Below, one piece after another: positions 17,772 through 27,638 of a stretch of DNA of 64,000 nucleotides. Position 1 is the first letter of the stretch. The number at the start of each line of letters is the position of its first letter. The notes under the pieces are model-generated. The model ran no database searches. It was not told where the DNA came from and worked only from the letters and a program-made list of their open reading frames with translations. Position numbers and translations under genes: made by a program. This DNA comes from Variovorax paradoxus EPS (GTDB taxonomy: Bacteria > Pseudomonadota > Gammaproteobacteria > Burkholderiales > Burkholderiaceae_C): assembly GCF_000184745.1 (NCBI RefSeq), contig NC_014931.1:4588001-4652000 (forward strand). The letters are read 5' to 3'.

Positions 17772-18500
17772 TCAGCAGCCCAGCAGATCGGCCAGTTCGT
17801 TGATGTCGCGCGCATGCAGGCTGTTGTCCGGCTGCGGCGAAACATCCTTCGGCTGCGCGCGGCCGAACTCGTGGGGGCGCTCGATGTAGGCGGTCTTGAG
17901 GCCGCACACGCGTGCGGCGGCCAGGTCGTCGTGGTGCGCCGCGGCCAGCATCACCTGCCCCGGCGTTGCATCGAACACGCCGGCCACGCCGAGGTAGGTG
18001 CGCGGATCGGGCTTGTAGGCCTTGAAGACCTCGGCCGACAGCACGCAATCCCAGGGCAGGCCCGCACGCTTGGCCATCTCGGTCAGCAAGCCGATGTTGC
18101 CGTTCGAGAGCGTGCAGATGGTGAACTTCTTCTTGAGCCGCGTGAGCCCCGCCACCGAATCGGGCCATGCCGGCAGCCGGTGCCACGCACGGCTCAGGTC
18201 GCGCTTGGCGGCGGTGTCCAGGCGGTCGGTCAGGTCGAAGTCGCGCAGCACCTGTTCGAGCATGCTCAGGTGCAGCTCGTCGAGCAGCGTGAAGCCGCCC
18301 TCGCCCGCCGCGATGCGCTCCATCACCGCCTTCATCGCGGGCTGGTAGCCGGCGCGCCATGCCAGCGCAAAGGTCGCGCCTTCCACCCCCGGCAGCGCGC
18401 GCTCGACTTCGGCGGCAATGCCGCTGTGCCAGTCGACCACCGTGCCGAACACGTCGAACGCGATGACCTTCAGGTCGCTCGCGTCGAATTCGGCGCGCAT
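17772..18500 (-). CDS. HAD-family hydrolase, haloacid dehalogenase type II
   Basis: 242 residues. Motif I is [14 protein letters not shown] (nucleophile D16), motif II is CTLSNGN, and motif III/IV is AYKPDPRTY with [13 protein letters not shown]. The layout matches 2-haloacid dehalogenase-type HADs, which hydrolyse L-2-haloacids, though many act on phosphates or unknown substrates. ATG 18500 is directly downstream of eda (stop at 18502), so it is the third gene of an edd-eda-HAD operon. A role in hexonate metabolism, such as removing a dead-end phosphate ester, is speculative. Confidence 0.82.
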   Translation of the reverse strand: MRAEFDASDLKVIAFDVFGTVVDWHSGIAAEVERALPGVEGATFALAWRAGYQPAMKAVMERIAAGEGGFTLLDELHLSMLEQVLRDFDLTDRLDTAAKRDLSRAWHRLPAWPDSVAGLTRLKKKFTICTLSNGNIGLLTEMAKRAGLPWDCVLSAEVFKAYKPDPRTYLGVAGVFDATPGQVMLAAAHHDDLAAARVCGLKTAYIERPHEFGRAQPKDVSPQPDNSLHARDINELADLLGC

Positions 18501-18501
18501 G

Positions 18502-19146
18502 TCAGCGGGACAGCTGGCTCGCTGCGCGTGCCAGCTGTTCGATGCGGGACCAGTCGCCGTCGCGGATCGCATCCGTCGGCACGATCCACGAGCCGCCCAC
18601 GCAGGCCACGTTCGACAACGCGAGGAACTCGGCCGCGTTGCCCGCATGGATGCCGCCCGTGGGGCAGAAGGTGACGTCGCCGAACGGACCTTGCCATGCC
18701 TTGAGCATCGGCAGGCCGCCGGCTTGCAGCGCGGGGAAGAACTTGAGCTGGGTGTAGCCGTCCTCCTGCGCCGTCATGATTTCGCTGCCGGTCGCCACGC
18801 CGGGCAAGAGCGGCAGGCCGAGGTCGTGGCAGGCCTTGCCGACCGCGCGCGTGTAGCCCGGGCTCACGCCGAACTTCGCGCCGGCCAGTGCCGAGGCCTG
18901 CGCATCGGCCGCGCTGCGGATGGTGCCGGCGCCGGCCACGGCCTCGGGCACTTCCTTGGCGATGGCCTCGATGCACTGCAGCGCCTGCGGCGTGCGCAGC
19001 GTGACCTCGAGCATGCGGATGCCACCCGCCACCAGCGCGCGCGCCAGCGGAATGGCGTCTTTCACGTCGTTGAGCACGATGACCGGAATGACCGGCGCGT
19101 CGCGCATCACGTCGAGGGCGGTGAGTTTGTTGTTGTCTACAGCCAT
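18502..19146 (-). CDS. eda: KDPG / 4-hydroxy-2-oxoglutarate aldolase
   Basis: 214 residues (E. coli Eda 213). E47 in RMLEVTLRT and the Schiff-base K135 in TQLKFFPA are in place, with GAGTI and CPTGGI phosphate-binding segments. It cleaves 2-keto-3-deoxy-6-phosphogluconate to pyruvate and glyceraldehyde 3-phosphate, the last Entner-Doudoroff step. It overlaps the end of edd by 10 bases. Confidence 0.95.
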   Translation of the reverse strand: MAVDNNKLTALDVMRDAPVIPVIVLNDVKDAIPLARALVAGGIRMLEVTLRTPQALQCIEAIAKEVPEAVAGAGTIRSAADAQASALAGAKFGVSPGYTRAVGKACHDLGLPLLPGVATGSEIMTAQEDGYTQLKFFPALQAGGLPMLKAWQGPFGDVTFCPTGGIHAGNAAEFLALSNVACVGGSWIVPTDAIRDGDWSRIEQLARAASQLSR

Positions 19147-20972
19147 GAGCAGGCTCCTTCTTCAGCGGTGAGTGCATTGCGGCGCATGCCGGCGAACAGT
19201 TCGCGGCCGAGGCCGTGTCCGTCGGCGATGCGCTGCGCTTCGGGCAGCGTCGCGGTTTCGCGCGCGGCCCATTCGTCTTCGGGCAGCAGCACGGCGAGCG
19301 TACCCGCCACTGCATCGAGGCGGATCACGTCGCCGTCGCGCACCTTGGCCAGCGGGCCGCCCGCGGCCGCTTCGGGCGACACGTGGATGGCCGCCGGAAT
19401 CTTGCCCGACGCACCGCTCATGCGGCCATCGGTGACCAGCGCGACGCGAAAGCCCTTGCCTTGCAGCACCGAGAGCGGCGGCGTGAGCTTGTGCAGCTCG
19501 GGCATGCCATTGGCCTGCGGGCCCTGCCAGCGCACCACGCAGACCACGTCGCGCTCCAGTTCGCCGGCGGTGAAAGCCTTGTGCAGGGCGGCCTGCGAGT
19601 CGAACACGCGGGCGGGCGCTTCGATCACATGGCGGTCGTCGGGCACGGAGGAAACCTTGATCACGCTGCGGCCCAGGTTGCCGCTGAGGAGCTTCAGGCC
19701 GCCGGTGGCGCTGAACGGCTCGGCCACGGTGCGTGCGACCGCGTCGTTTTTCGACGGGGCGGCGGGCGTCCAGCTCAGGCGCTGCTCGCCGCTGTCGGCC
19801 AGCGTCGGAATGTTGGCGAATTCGCGGATGCCACCGGCGCGCACGGTGAGCACGTCGGCGTGCATCAGGCCCGCATCGACCAGCTCGCCGATCACGAAGC
19901 CGGGGCCGCCCGCGGCCTGGAACTCGTTCACGTCGGCGCTGCCATTGGGGTACACGCGGGTCAGCAGCGGAATGATGTCCGAGAGCTTCGAGAAGTCGTC
20001 CCAGTCGATCACGATGCCCGCGGCGCGGGCCACGGCCACCCAGTGGATCAGATGGTTCGTCGAACCGCCGGTGGCCAGCAGCGCGGCCATCGCATTCACG
20101 ATGCAGCGCTCGTCGACCATCTCGCCGATGGGCGGGCAGTTGAAGGCAGTCTCGCCCGCCTTGCCCAGCACGGTGCGCACCGCCTCGCGCGTGAGCGTTT
20201 CGCGCATCGCATCGCCGGGCTGGATGAAGGCCGTGCCGGGCACATGCAGGCCCATGGCTTCGAGCAACATCTGGTTGCTGTTGGCGGTGCCGTAGAAGGT
20301 GCAGGTGCCTACCGTGTGATACGCCGCCATCTCGGCATCGAGCAGCCCCTGCCGGCCCACGAGGCCCTGCGCCGCTTGCTCCCGCACCTTCGACTTGGCA
20401 TTGTTCGAGAGGCCTGAGGGCATCGGCCCCGCGGGCACGAACACGGTCGGCAGATGGCCGAAGTGCAGCGCGCCGATCAGGAGGCCGGGCACGATCTTGT
20501 CGCACACGCCGAGCATCAGCGCGCCGTCGAACATGTCGTGCGTGAGCGCGATCGCGGTGCTCATGGCGATGACGTCGCGGCTGAAGAGGCTCAGCTCCAT
20601 GCCGGGCGTGCCCTGCGTGACGCCATCGCACATCGCCGGCACGCCGCCCGCGACCTGCGCGGTGGCGCCGAGGCGCCGCGCCTCCTGCTTGATGATGTCC
20701 GGGTAGCCCTGGTACGGCGCGTGGGCCGAGAGCATGTCGTTGTAGGCGGTGACGATGCCGAGGTTGGGTGCGCGCTCGGTCACCACCTTGAACTTGTCGT
20801 TGGCCGGGATGCCGGCCACGGCATGCGCCACGTTGGCGCAGCCCATGCGCTCGGAACCGCGGTCGCGGCCGCGGATTTCGGCGAGCCGTGCGAGGTAGGC
20901 GCTGCGCGTGCCATGGCTGCGCTCGCGGATGCGATCGGTGACGTCGCGGACGGTGGGGTGTGTGCTGCTCAT
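19137..20972 (-). CDS. edd: Phosphogluconate dehydratase
   Basis: 611 residues, the normal Edd length. Family stretches include [54 protein letters not shown] and [14 protein letters not shown]. These contain the cysteines of its iron-sulfur cluster. It dehydrates 6-phosphogluconate to KDPG. ATG 20972 ([11 protein letters not shown]) is chosen over the frame start at 21029. It belongs to the same superfamily as the dehydratase at 593 but is a different branch. No zwf, pgl or HexR gene is adjacent. Confidence 0.95.
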   Translation of the reverse strand: MSSTHPTVRDVTDRIRERSHGTRSAYLARLAEIRGRDRGSERMGCANVAHAVAGIPANDKFKVVTERAPNLGIVTAYNDMLSAHAPYQGYPDIIKQEARRLGATAQVAGGVPAMCDGVTQGTPGMELSLFSRDVIAMSTAIALTHDMFDGALMLGVCDKIVPGLLIGALHFGHLPTVFVPAGPMPSGLSNNAKSKVREQAAQGLVGRQGLLDAEMAAYHTVGTCTFYGTANSNQMLLEAMGLHVPGTAFIQPGDAMRETLTREAVRTVLGKAGETAFNCPPIGEMVDERCIVNAMAALLATGGSTNHLIHWVAVARAAGIVIDWDDFSKLSDIIPLLTRVYPNGSADVNEFQAAGGPGFVIGELVDAGLMHADVLTVRAGGIREFANIPTLADSGEQRLSWTPAAPSKNDAVARTVAEPFSATGGLKLLSGNLGRSVIKVSSVPDDRHVIEAPARVFDSQAALHKAFTAGELERDVVCVVRWQGPQANGMPELHKLTPPLSVLQGKGFRVALVTDGRMSGASGKIPAAIHVSPEAAAGGPLAKVRDGDVIRLDAVAGTLAVLLPEDEWAARETATLPEAQRIADGHGLGRELFAGMRRNALTAEEGACSWL

Positions 20973-21129
20973 GGGGGTAGATGGCTCTTGCTGCGTGTCG
21001 CCGGAGCGACTGGTGGCCTGGAAGCTCATCGTACCAAGGCAGGCGCAAACAGCCGATGAAATCCGGGCGCCAAACGATACGAATTTACTCGGGCATCGCC
21101 GGGCGCATGCCCTGCCCCCGATACCGGTG

Positions 21130-22512
21130 TCAGCGCAGTGCGGGCAGCAACAGGGTCATCGCCAACCCGATGGCCGCGCAGGCCCCGAGCAGCGGCATCA
21201 CGCCGACCTTGAGGCGGAACAAGGCGACGGCCGCCGCGACGGCGATCAGCGCCGACACGGCGTCGAAGCGGCCGCCGAAGCCCTGCGGCCAGAGCACGTG
21301 GTACGCGAAGAAAAGCGCCAGGTTCAGGATCACGCCCACCACCGCCGCCGTGATCGCCGACAGCGGCGCCGTGAAGCCCAGCTTGCCGTGCGTGGCCTCG
21401 ATGGCGGGTCCGCCGGCGAGGATGAAGATGAACGAGGGCAGGAAGGTGAAGAAGGTCACGACGGTTGCGGCCAGCGCCCCCGCCAGGAACAACGAATCCG
21501 GCCCCAGCACCTCTTTCAGCCATCCGCCGACAAAGCCGACGAAGGCCACGACCATGATGAGCGGACCCGGCGTCGTCTCGCCCAGCGCAAGGCCATCGAT
21601 CATCTGCGCGCCCGACAGCCACTGGTGGTGTTCGACGGCGCCCTGGTAGACGTAGGGCAGCACGGCGTAGGCGCCGCCGAAGGTCAGCAATGCCGCCTTG
21701 GTGAAGAACCAGCCCATCTGCGTGAGCGTGCCCTGCAGCCCCTGCGTAGCAACGAGCACGCCCATGGCCAGCAGCCAGAGGCCCAGGCCGATCGCAAGGA
21801 TCTTGGCGAGGTGCGAGCGCGAGAAGCGCGCGTGCGGCGGCGTCGGCGTGTCGTCGTCGATCAGCGCCGGACCGTAGCTTTGACTGGCACTGCCATGTCC
21901 GCCGCCGAGTGCGAAAACCCCGGGCGCCCAACGCGCGCCGAAGTGACCGAGCAGGCCGGCTGCCAGCACGATCGCCGGAAACGGCGTGTCGAACGCGAAG
22001 ATCGCCACGAACGCGGCGGCGGCAATGCCCCACATCCACCGGTTCTTCAAAGCGCGGCTGCCGATGCGGTGCGCCGCGTGCAGCACCAGTGCGGTGACGG
22101 CCGGCTTGATGCCGTAGAAGATACCGGCCACCACCGGCACATGGCCGAAGCGCAGGTAGATCCACGACAGCGCGATCAGGATGAACAGCGAAGGCAGCAC
22201 GAACAGCGCCCCGGCCACGATGCCACCCCGCGTGCGGTGCATGAGCCAGCCGATATAGGTGGCGAGCTGCTGGGCCTCGGGGCCGGGCAGCAGCATGCAG
22301 AAGTTCAGCGCGTGAAGAAAGCGCTTCTCGCTGATCCAGCGCCGCCGCTCGACCAGCTCGGCATGCATGATCGCGATCTGCCCGGCGGGGCCGCCGAAGC
22401 TGATGAAGCCGAGCTTGAGCCAGAAGCGGAAAGCCTCTGCGAAGGAAACGGGCTGGAGGGGCGCAGAAAGCGCTGGGGATGCGGAAGGGGCGTCAGAAAA
22501 GTCGGTGTCCAC
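21130..22512 (-). CDS. chrA: Chromate transporter family protein (ChrA)
   Basis: 460 residues with two homologous CHR domains of six or so membrane segments each. The first starts FRFWLKLGFISFGGPAGQIA and includes LPGPEAQQLATYIGW. The second starts AALLTFGGAYAVLPYV and includes TPGPLIMV. Two-domain CHR proteins export chromate and confer resistance, although housekeeping members may carry other oxyanions. No chrB or chrF regulator is adjacent. Confidence 0.9.
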   Translation of the reverse strand: MDTDFSDAPSASPALSAPLQPVSFAEAFRFWLKLGFISFGGPAGQIAIMHAELVERRRWISEKRFLHALNFCMLLPGPEAQQLATYIGWLMHRTRGGIVAGALFVLPSLFILIALSWIYLRFGHVPVVAGIFYGIKPAVTALVLHAAHRIGSRALKNRWMWGIAAAAFVAIFAFDTPFPAIVLAAGLLGHFGARWAPGVFALGGGHGSASQSYGPALIDDDTPTPPHARFSRSHLAKILAIGLGLWLLAMGVLVATQGLQGTLTQMGWFFTKAALLTFGGAYAVLPYVYQGAVEHHQWLSGAQMIDGLALGETTPGPLIMVVAFVGFVGGWLKEVLGPDSLFLAGALAATVVTFFTFLPSFIFILAGGPAIEATHGKLGFTAPLSAITAAVVGVILNLALFFAYHVLWPQGFGGRFDAVSALIAVAAAVALFRLKVGVMPLLGACAAIGLAMTLLLPALR

Positions 22513-22646
22513 GGCAGGATGCTCCGTTGTGCGTCAGCAGCACTTGGACGGGACACCGTCTGTCTTTACAGACCGGGAGGCTGTTTCCCCGGGGCGGCGG
22601 ATCGTAGCAGCTTGAATCGGGGTGGGGCCTGCTCGGCGGGCAGGCT

Positions 22647-23207
22647 TCAGTCCACCAGCCTGGCCTCGACGCGGCGCGCCTCGGCGTTGTTGCCCGAACC
22701 CGCGGTCACCTCGGGCTTCTGCAGGTCGACCTTGGCGGCCGGAACACCCAGGCCCACGAGCACGTCGCGCACCATCTCGGCCCGCTTCTTCGCCAGCGAT
22801 TCGTTGATGGCGGCATCGCCGGTGGTGTCGTGGAAGCCCGAGACCACCACCTTGCGGCCGCTCTCCACGCCCTTGATGACTGCGGCCAGCGCCTCGGCGG
22901 CGCCCGGTGCGAGGTCGGCGCTGCCGGTCGCGAAGTAGAAGTTCACCACGCCGTTGACCACGCGGATGCTCGCGCCGTCGGGGATCGTGACCGTCACCGT
23001 CTCGGTCACTTCGGCCAGCTTGGGCGCTTCGCCGGGTGCGGGCGACGAGATCACCACGGCCGCTGGCTTGCCCTGTGCGGCGACCGCGGCACCGGAGGCA
23101 CTGTGGCCCTTGTGCCAGATGACGATGCCGACCACGAAGAAGATCACCAACGCGATCAGCGCCATGAGAAAGCCGAGGATGAAATTCTGCTGGCCGTCGT
23201 CGCTCAT
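22647..23207 (-). CDS. OmpA-family protein with N-terminal membrane anchor
   Basis: 186 residues. One N-terminal membrane helix (FILGFLMALIALVIFFVVGI) precedes a periplasmic OmpA-like peptidoglycan-binding domain (about 90-185: NFYFATGSADLAPGAAEAL, VVSGFHDTTGD, NEARRVEARL). The usual TD...N/R pattern is partly altered (FHDTTGD, AKKRAEMVRDVL). ATG 23207 is chosen because the longer frame to 24026 is antisense to the ChaC gene. It is divergent from chaC. It probably links the inner membrane to the cell wall. Confidence 0.82.
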   Translation of the reverse strand: MSDDGQQNFILGFLMALIALVIFFVVGIVIWHKGHSASGAAVAAQGKPAAVVISSPAPGEAPKLAEVTETVTVTIPDGASIRVVNGVVNFYFATGSADLAPGAAEALAAVIKGVESGRKVVVSGFHDTTGDAAINESLAKKRAEMVRDVLVGLGVPAAKVDLQKPEVTAGSGNNAEARRVEARLVD

Positions 23208-23342
23208 GGGTGGGCGTGTTCCGTAATCGAGGGGTCGGTAAATAATGGTGCGGTGAACCATGATTCCGAAATTGTAGGCGGCGCTCCTGACAGGCCCGTG
23301 TCGGACCCCGCGCCGAATCCGGGACCGCCCGGCCTCGATCCC

Positions 23343-24071
23343 ATGCCCAAGCCCCTGCGCGATCCGCAACCCATGCTCGAGCGCGCGATTGCCGACTGGG
23401 GCGGCCACGACGACCTCTGGCTGTTCGGCTACGGCTCGCTGATCTGGCGGCCGGAGTTCGGCTTCATCGAGCGGCGCCCGGCCTGGGTGCACGGCTGGCA
23501 CCGGGCGCTCAAGATGTGGAGCCGGGTCAACCGCGGCAGTGTGCAGACGCCGGGCCTCGTGTTCGGCCTGCTCTCGGGCGGCAGTTGCCGCGGCATGGTG
23601 TTCCGGATTCCCAAGGCCGAGGGCCTGGAAACATTGAAGCGCCTCTGGCTGCGCGAGATGCCCACCGGCGTGTACGACCCCAAGTGGCTGCACTGCCACA
23701 CCGCCGAGGGCCCGGTGCGCGCTTTGGCCTTCACGCTCTCGCGGCGCAGCCCCAACTTCACCGGCGAGTTGAGCGAGGAGCGCTACCGCCACATCTTCGC
23801 CAACGCGGTCGGCCGCTACGGCAGCTCGCTCGACTATGCGCAGCAGACGCTGCTCGAGCTGCAGCGGCATTCGATCCACGATGCGGCGCTGGCGCGGCTG
23901 CTGGCGCTGGCCGAGGCGAAGCAGGAACTGCAGGCGCAACAACAGGCATCCGCGGCAGCCGCTGATTGCGACACGCCCCCGCCTTCGGTATATGTTCCGG
24001 GGTCTTCCGACAATTCTTCTTCCCAACCTTCATCCGGGCCCTCGTCCGGACCGTCCAAGGAAAAACCATGA
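23343..24071 (+). CDS. ChaC-family gamma-glutamylcyclotransferase
   Basis: 242 residues. The ChaC signature DLWLFGYGSLIWRPEF is followed by GGSCRGMVFRIP and YGSSLDYAQQTLLEL. The enzyme releases 5-oxoproline from glutathione (gamma-Glu-Cys-Gly), lowering cytosolic glutathione. ATG 23343 is used; an in-frame GTG about 80 bases upstream would add a Pro-rich segment. The last 35 residues are a Ser/Pro/Gln-rich tail not needed for the fold. Its stop overlaps the sodC start (ATGA). Confidence 0.86.
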   Translation: MPKPLRDPQPMLERAIADWGGHDDLWLFGYGSLIWRPEFGFIERRPAWVHGWHRALKMWSRVNRGSVQTPGLVFGLLSGGSCRGMVFRIPKAEGLETLKRLWLREMPTGVYDPKWLHCHTAEGPVRALAFTLSRRSPNFTGELSEERYRHIFANAVGRYGSSLDYAQQTLLELQRHSIHDAALARLLALAEAKQELQAQQQASAAAADCDTPPPSVYVPGSSDNSSSQPSSGPSSGPSKEKP

Positions 24072-24607
24072 ACCATCGTCGTCTCTTCGCCACCGGCACC
24101 GCCCTCCTCGCCACCGCCGTGCTGGCTGCCTGCGGCAGCATGGGCGGCAAGCCCAGCACGGCCGTCGAGCTGGTGCCGACCGCCGCGATCACGCCCAACC
24201 CGACGCGCGGCACGGTCAAGCTCACCGCGCTGGATCACGGCGTGCGCGTCTCGGGCGAAGTGCGCGGCCTCGTGCCGGGCAGCGAGCACGGCTTCCACAT
24301 CCATGAAAAGGGCGACTGCGGCGACAACGGCAACGCCTCGGGCGGCCACTTCAACCCGACCGGCGGTACGCACGGCAAGTTCGCCGCGCCGGGAAGCCAT
24401 GCCGGCGAACTGCCAAGCCTGGTGGCCGATGCCGGCGGCGTGGCGCGCTTCAGCGTGGACGACCACTCGATCTCGCTGACCGACGGCGCCGCCAACAACG
24501 TGGTGGGCCGCGCGCTGGTGGTGCACCGCGACCGCGACGACTTCACGACGCAGCCGGCCGGCAACTCGGGCCCGCGCATCGCCTGCGCGGTGATTCCGAA
24601 GGGCTGA
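24068..24607 (+). CDS. sodC: Cu/Zn superoxide dismutase, lipoprotein form
   Basis: 179 residues. A lipobox (LATAVLAACG, Cys22) predicts a lipid-anchored periplasmic enzyme. Copper ligands are H77 and H79 (HGFHIHEKGDC), H94 and H153. H94, H102 and H111 would bind zinc. The fourth zinc ligand is normally Asp in an H-x-G-D-L motif, but here the segment reads HAGELP, putting Glu114 there. C84 and C173 form the expected disulfide. It is translationally coupled to chaC. Confidence 0.92.
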   Translation: MNHRRLFATGTALLATAVLAACGSMGGKPSTAVELVPTAAITPNPTRGTVKLTALDHGVRVSGEVRGLVPGSEHGFHIHEKGDCGDNGNASGGHFNPTGGTHGKFAAPGSHAGELPSLVADAGGVARFSVDDHSISLTDGAANNVVGRALVVHRDRDDFTTQPAGNSGPRIACAVIPKG

Positions 24608-24616
24608 TCCGCCCGA

Positions 24617-25192
24617 TCAGCGCGCTGCGCGTTCGAGCCACAGGGCCTCGGCGCGCGCCAGGGCCTCGGGCGTGTCGATGTCGGTGACGATGCCGGCATC
24701 GTCCACCGCGAGGTCGGCGACCGAATCGATGGCCCGCATGGCGCGCAGCACCGGCGCCGCGCCCAGGTTTCCCTCCAGCGCCGCGAGCTGTGCGCGGCAT
24801 CCGGCGGCAAAAGCGACCGGATGGCCCCGCTCTCCCATGAACTGCGGCTGCACGGCGTTCACCCGGCCGTTGAGCGCAGCAGCCACCGCCTGCAATGTCT
24901 CGGGCCGCACCAGTGGCAGATCGCCCGGCAGGATCAGCCAGCCGACAGCATCGGGCGTGGCGCGCACCGCGGCGGCAATCGAGTCGCCCATGCCCGGATG
25001 GCCCACGTCTTCCAGGTGCCACGGCAGACCGCTCGCGCGCACCGCATCGAGCGTGTGCTCCAGCACCGGCTTGCCCGCGAGCAGGGCCTTCAGTTTGGAG
25101 CCCGTGCCGCCGGCGGCAATGAAGCGCTCGCCCCGGCCCGAGGCCAGCACGATCACCAAGGGAGAGTTCGCTTTTGTCGCCTTCATCGTCAT
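24617..25192 (-). CDS. MobA/MocA-like nucleotidyltransferase
   Basis: 191 residues. The N-terminal nucleotide-binding loop [13 protein letters not shown], the [14 protein letters not shown] metal site and a C-terminal [11 protein letters not shown] are as in MobA-like NTP transferases (MocA/CoxC type, cytidylyl- or guanylyltransferases of molybdopterin). The usual LAAGxSxRMG loop is altered to [12 protein letters not shown] 25192 gives [11 protein letters not shown]; a second ATG is two codons in. It converges on sodC. The exact cofactor substrate is uncertain. Confidence 0.8.
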   Translation of the reverse strand: MTMKATKANSPLVIVLASGRGERFIAAGGTGSKLKALLAGKPVLEHTLDAVRASGLPWHLEDVGHPGMGDSIAAAVRATPDAVGWLILPGDLPLVRPETLQAVAAALNGRVNAVQPQFMGERGHPVAFAAGCRAQLAALEGNLGAAPVLRAMRAIDSVADLAVDDAGIVTDIDTPEALARAEALWLERAAR

Positions 25193-25221
25193 GGGCGGAG
25201 TATGTGCGCAACAATCCCGGC

Positions 25222-25875
25222 ATGACTTCCCCTCTCTCCAACGAAGCGCTCGCCGCGCTGCGCAAGAGCTACGAGCGCGCCGAGCTCGGCGAGGCCCACA
25301 GCGCGGGCGATCCACTGAAGCAGTTCGAACGCTGGCTCACCGAGGCCATCGATGCGCAGGTGCCCGAACCCAATGCGATGACGCTGTGCACCGTCGGCAG
25401 CGACCTTCGGCCCTCCAGCCGCATCGTGCTCATCAAGGGCTACGACGCGCGCGGCATCGTCTGGTACACCAACTACGAAAGCCGCAAGGGCCGCGAGCTC
25501 TCGGGCAATCCGTATGCATCGCTGCAGTTCCACTGGGTCGAACTCGAGCGCGTGGTGCGCATTGAAGGCCGCGTCGAGAAGGCCAGTGCCGACGAGAGCG
25601 ACGCCTACTTCGCGAGCCGCCCGCTCGATTCGCGCATCGGCGCCTGGGCCAGCCCGCAGAGCGAAGTGATCAGCGGACGCGATGTGCTGGTGAAGAACGC
25701 AGCCGTGGCCGCGGCGAAGCACCTGCTCTCGCCGCCGCGCCCGCCGCACTGGGGCGGCTACCGGCTGGTGCCGGATCGGTGGGAGTTCTGGCAGGGCCGC
25801 AAGAGCCGGCTGCACGACCGGCTGCGCTACCGGCTCGAAGGCAGCGACTGGGTGCGCGAGCGGCTCGCGCCCTGA
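25222..25875 (+). CDS. pdxH: Pyridoxine/pyridoxamine 5'-phosphate oxidase
   Basis: 217 residues (E. coli PdxH 218). FMN- and PLP-contact motifs are present: [24 protein letters not shown] (in part), [13 protein letters not shown], and the C-terminal [19 protein letters not shown]. It oxidises PNP or PMP to pyridoxal 5'-phosphate in the cytosol. ATG 25222 gives the family N-terminus; its first bases follow the divergent MobA-like gene by 29 bases. Confidence 0.95.
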   Translation: MTSPLSNEALAALRKSYERAELGEAHSAGDPLKQFERWLTEAIDAQVPEPNAMTLCTVGSDLRPSSRIVLIKGYDARGIVWYTNYESRKGRELSGNPYASLQFHWVELERVVRIEGRVEKASADESDAYFASRPLDSRIGAWASPQSEVISGRDVLVKNAAVAAAKHLLSPPRPPHWGGYRLVPDRWEFWQGRKSRLHDRLRYRLEGSDWVRERLAP

Positions 25876-25881
25876 GTTGCG

Positions 25882-27090
25882 TCAAGCCTCGCAGCCGACG
25901 ACCTTGAATTCGACGCGACGATCCAGAGCGTCGCTCGCATCGTCGGCTCCGGTGCCGACGATGTTCTCCCTGAAGCCCATGCCCGACTCCCGCAGCTTCT
26001 TCGCGAGCGGCGGCGCCTCGGTCACCAGCTTCGACTTGACACTCACCGCGCGCTGCAGCGACAGCCGCTCGTTGACCGACTCCGAGCCCGTGCGGCTCGT
26101 GTGCCCCGTCACCACCACGCACGAATCGATCTGCGCCGCCTGGCGTGCGATCTGGCGCAGCCACATCGGATAGGCGGCGCTGATCTTCGGGTCGCCGAGG
26201 AAATCGGTCGAGCCCGGCTTGAACAGGAACTTGACGCTCAGGTTGTTCGTTTCCAGGCCCAGGCGCGCGATGGTGCCGAAGGTCTTTTCCGCATCGGCCG
26301 TGCGGCCCAGTTGCGACTGCGTGAGATACAGCCCGCTGTAGATGCGCAACTGCTGCCCGTCGGGCCGCTTCGACGCCGCCTCGTAGCGGCCCAGCGCTTC
26401 GCTCATGCGCCCGGCCTCGTACGCGGCAGTTGCTTCCTGCAGCACGGTCGATGTCGGCAAGCGTTCGAGGTACAGCGCATCGGCCGCTTGCCCCGGCTGG
26501 GTTTCGGCGGTGCGGATGTAGCCCTCCACGCCGCGGTCCTTGCCGTTCACCGGGCTGTCGCGAAAGAACGCGGTGGGCCGGGTGTCGAGCGTCGCGTCGC
26601 TGATGCGCGCGACCGACTGCGCGATCACCATGCCGCTCTTGATTTCGGTGAGCGCGAGGTTCAGGCGGTAGCGTCCGCCGGCGGTGGCGTCCTTGTCGCG
26701 CATCAGCGTGCCGTTGAGCACGTACTGCGCGCTGCCGAGTTCGGCGGTGTTGAACGGCGTCACGGTGAACTGCTTGAACTGCGCCTGCATGCGCTGCACG
26801 ATGCGCTGCTCGGCCACGCGCGTCACCTCGGTCTGCTGGCCGCTCGCGCCCTCGAGCAACGGGTCGATCACGATGCGGCGCTGCGAGAGCGACTCCACCT
26901 TCGCAAGAAAAGCCGGCAGCTTCTGTGTCTGCACGATCAGGTCGTCCACTGCCTGGTTGACGGCCTGGTCGAAGGGCATCGCGTTGCTGGGCGCGGGGCG
27001 GTTCGCGCAGGCGGCGGCGAGCGCGGCGGCGCACAGGGTCAACACGCGCAGCGCGGTGCGGACCCGTCGAGTGGTGGTGGTGTTCATCAT
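25882..27090 (-). CDS. OmpA-family lipoprotein
   Basis: 402 residues. The lipobox region CAAALAAACANRP predicts a lipoprotein. The middle (about 40-270) resembles a CsgG-like or FlgO-like domain that builds on repeated lipoprotein folds (IVIDPLLEGASGQQTEVT, YVLNGTL) followed by a TPR-like stretch (YEAGRMSEALGRYEAASK). The C-terminal OmpA domain has VVVTGHTSRTGSESVNERLS and the closing DRRVEFKVVGC. ATG 27090 overlaps the upstream stop (TGATG). Function is likely envelope- or cell-wall-linked. Confidence 0.8.
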   Translation of the reverse strand: MMNTTTTRRVRTALRVLTLCAAALAAACANRPAPSNAMPFDQAVNQAVDDLIVQTQKLPAFLAKVESLSQRRIVIDPLLEGASGQQTEVTRVAEQRIVQRMQAQFKQFTVTPFNTAELGSAQYVLNGTLMRDKDATAGGRYRLNLALTEIKSGMVIAQSVARISDATLDTRPTAFFRDSPVNGKDRGVEGYIRTAETQPGQAADALYLERLPTSTVLQEATAAYEAGRMSEALGRYEAASKRPDGQQLRIYSGLYLTQSQLGRTADAEKTFGTIARLGLETNNLSVKFLFKPGSTDFLGDPKISAAYPMWLRQIARQAAQIDSCVVVTGHTSRTGSESVNERLSLQRAVSVKSKLVTEAPPLAKKLRESGMGFRENIVGTGADDASDALDRRVEFKVVGCEA

Positions 27091-27485
27091 CAGCACTGGC
27101 TCCTCAATGTCTTCATGTCTTCGTCCGACAGCGGCACGCCGACGGCGGCACGCATGTTGATGTCGGTGCAGCGTTTCGAAGGCGCAGGCCTTTTCGCCAT
27201 CGGTTCTCTCGGCGCTTCGTGTTGCTGCTGCTGCGGTGCGGGCGCGGCCGACGCGGTGGCCTGCGGCCTGGGCCTGGTCCTTTCAGCGGGCCTGGGCGCA
27301 GGTGCGGGCTTCGCGTCGGCCTCTGCCGGCCTGTCGGGCTTCTCGCGCGGCACGCCGGCCGAAAGGCACGGCGTCCTGCACGGCTTGGCATCGGCCGCCG
27401 CCTGCGCGGTGGGGCCGAAGAGCGCGATCACCGTCGCGACCACCGCCATAGCAACAAGGGGCGAAGAGCACGCCGGGTAAATCAT
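27090..27485 (-). CDS. Small exported Pro/Ala-rich protein
   Basis: 131 residues. A signal peptide (VAMAVVATVIALFG, cleavage near AQA-A at about 30) is followed by a Pro/Ala/Lys/Arg-rich linker with a QQQQ run. A conserved-looking C-terminal segment follows (CTDINMRAAVGVPLSDEDMKTL, in part) with two Cys that could form a disulfide. Its stop overlaps the start of the OmpA lipoprotein, so the two are translationally coupled and probably work together in the periplasm. No known domain was recognised. Confidence 0.65.
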   Translation of the reverse strand: MIYPACSSPLVAMAVVATVIALFGPTAQAAADAKPCRTPCLSAGVPREKPDRPAEADAKPAPAPRPAERTRPRPQATASAAPAPQQQQHEAPREPMAKRPAPSKRCTDINMRAAVGVPLSDEDMKTLRSQC

Positions 27486-27638
27486 CAGCCGGCAAATGTA
27501 GGGCGATGGGCGCCGCGCGCCATCTCACCAAATGGCCACCCCTGCCAAACGGCATAGGGAGCCGCGGGCGGCCGATAAAGCGAAAGGCCGCGAGCCGGCT
27601 AGTGGCGAGAACCGAAGGACTCAAACGCTGAAACGCAC

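Noticed and set aside
22513..22646. Riboswitch upstream of chrA
   Set aside because: The GC-rich leader has short hairpins but no recognisable riboswitch core (for example fluoride or guanidine types).
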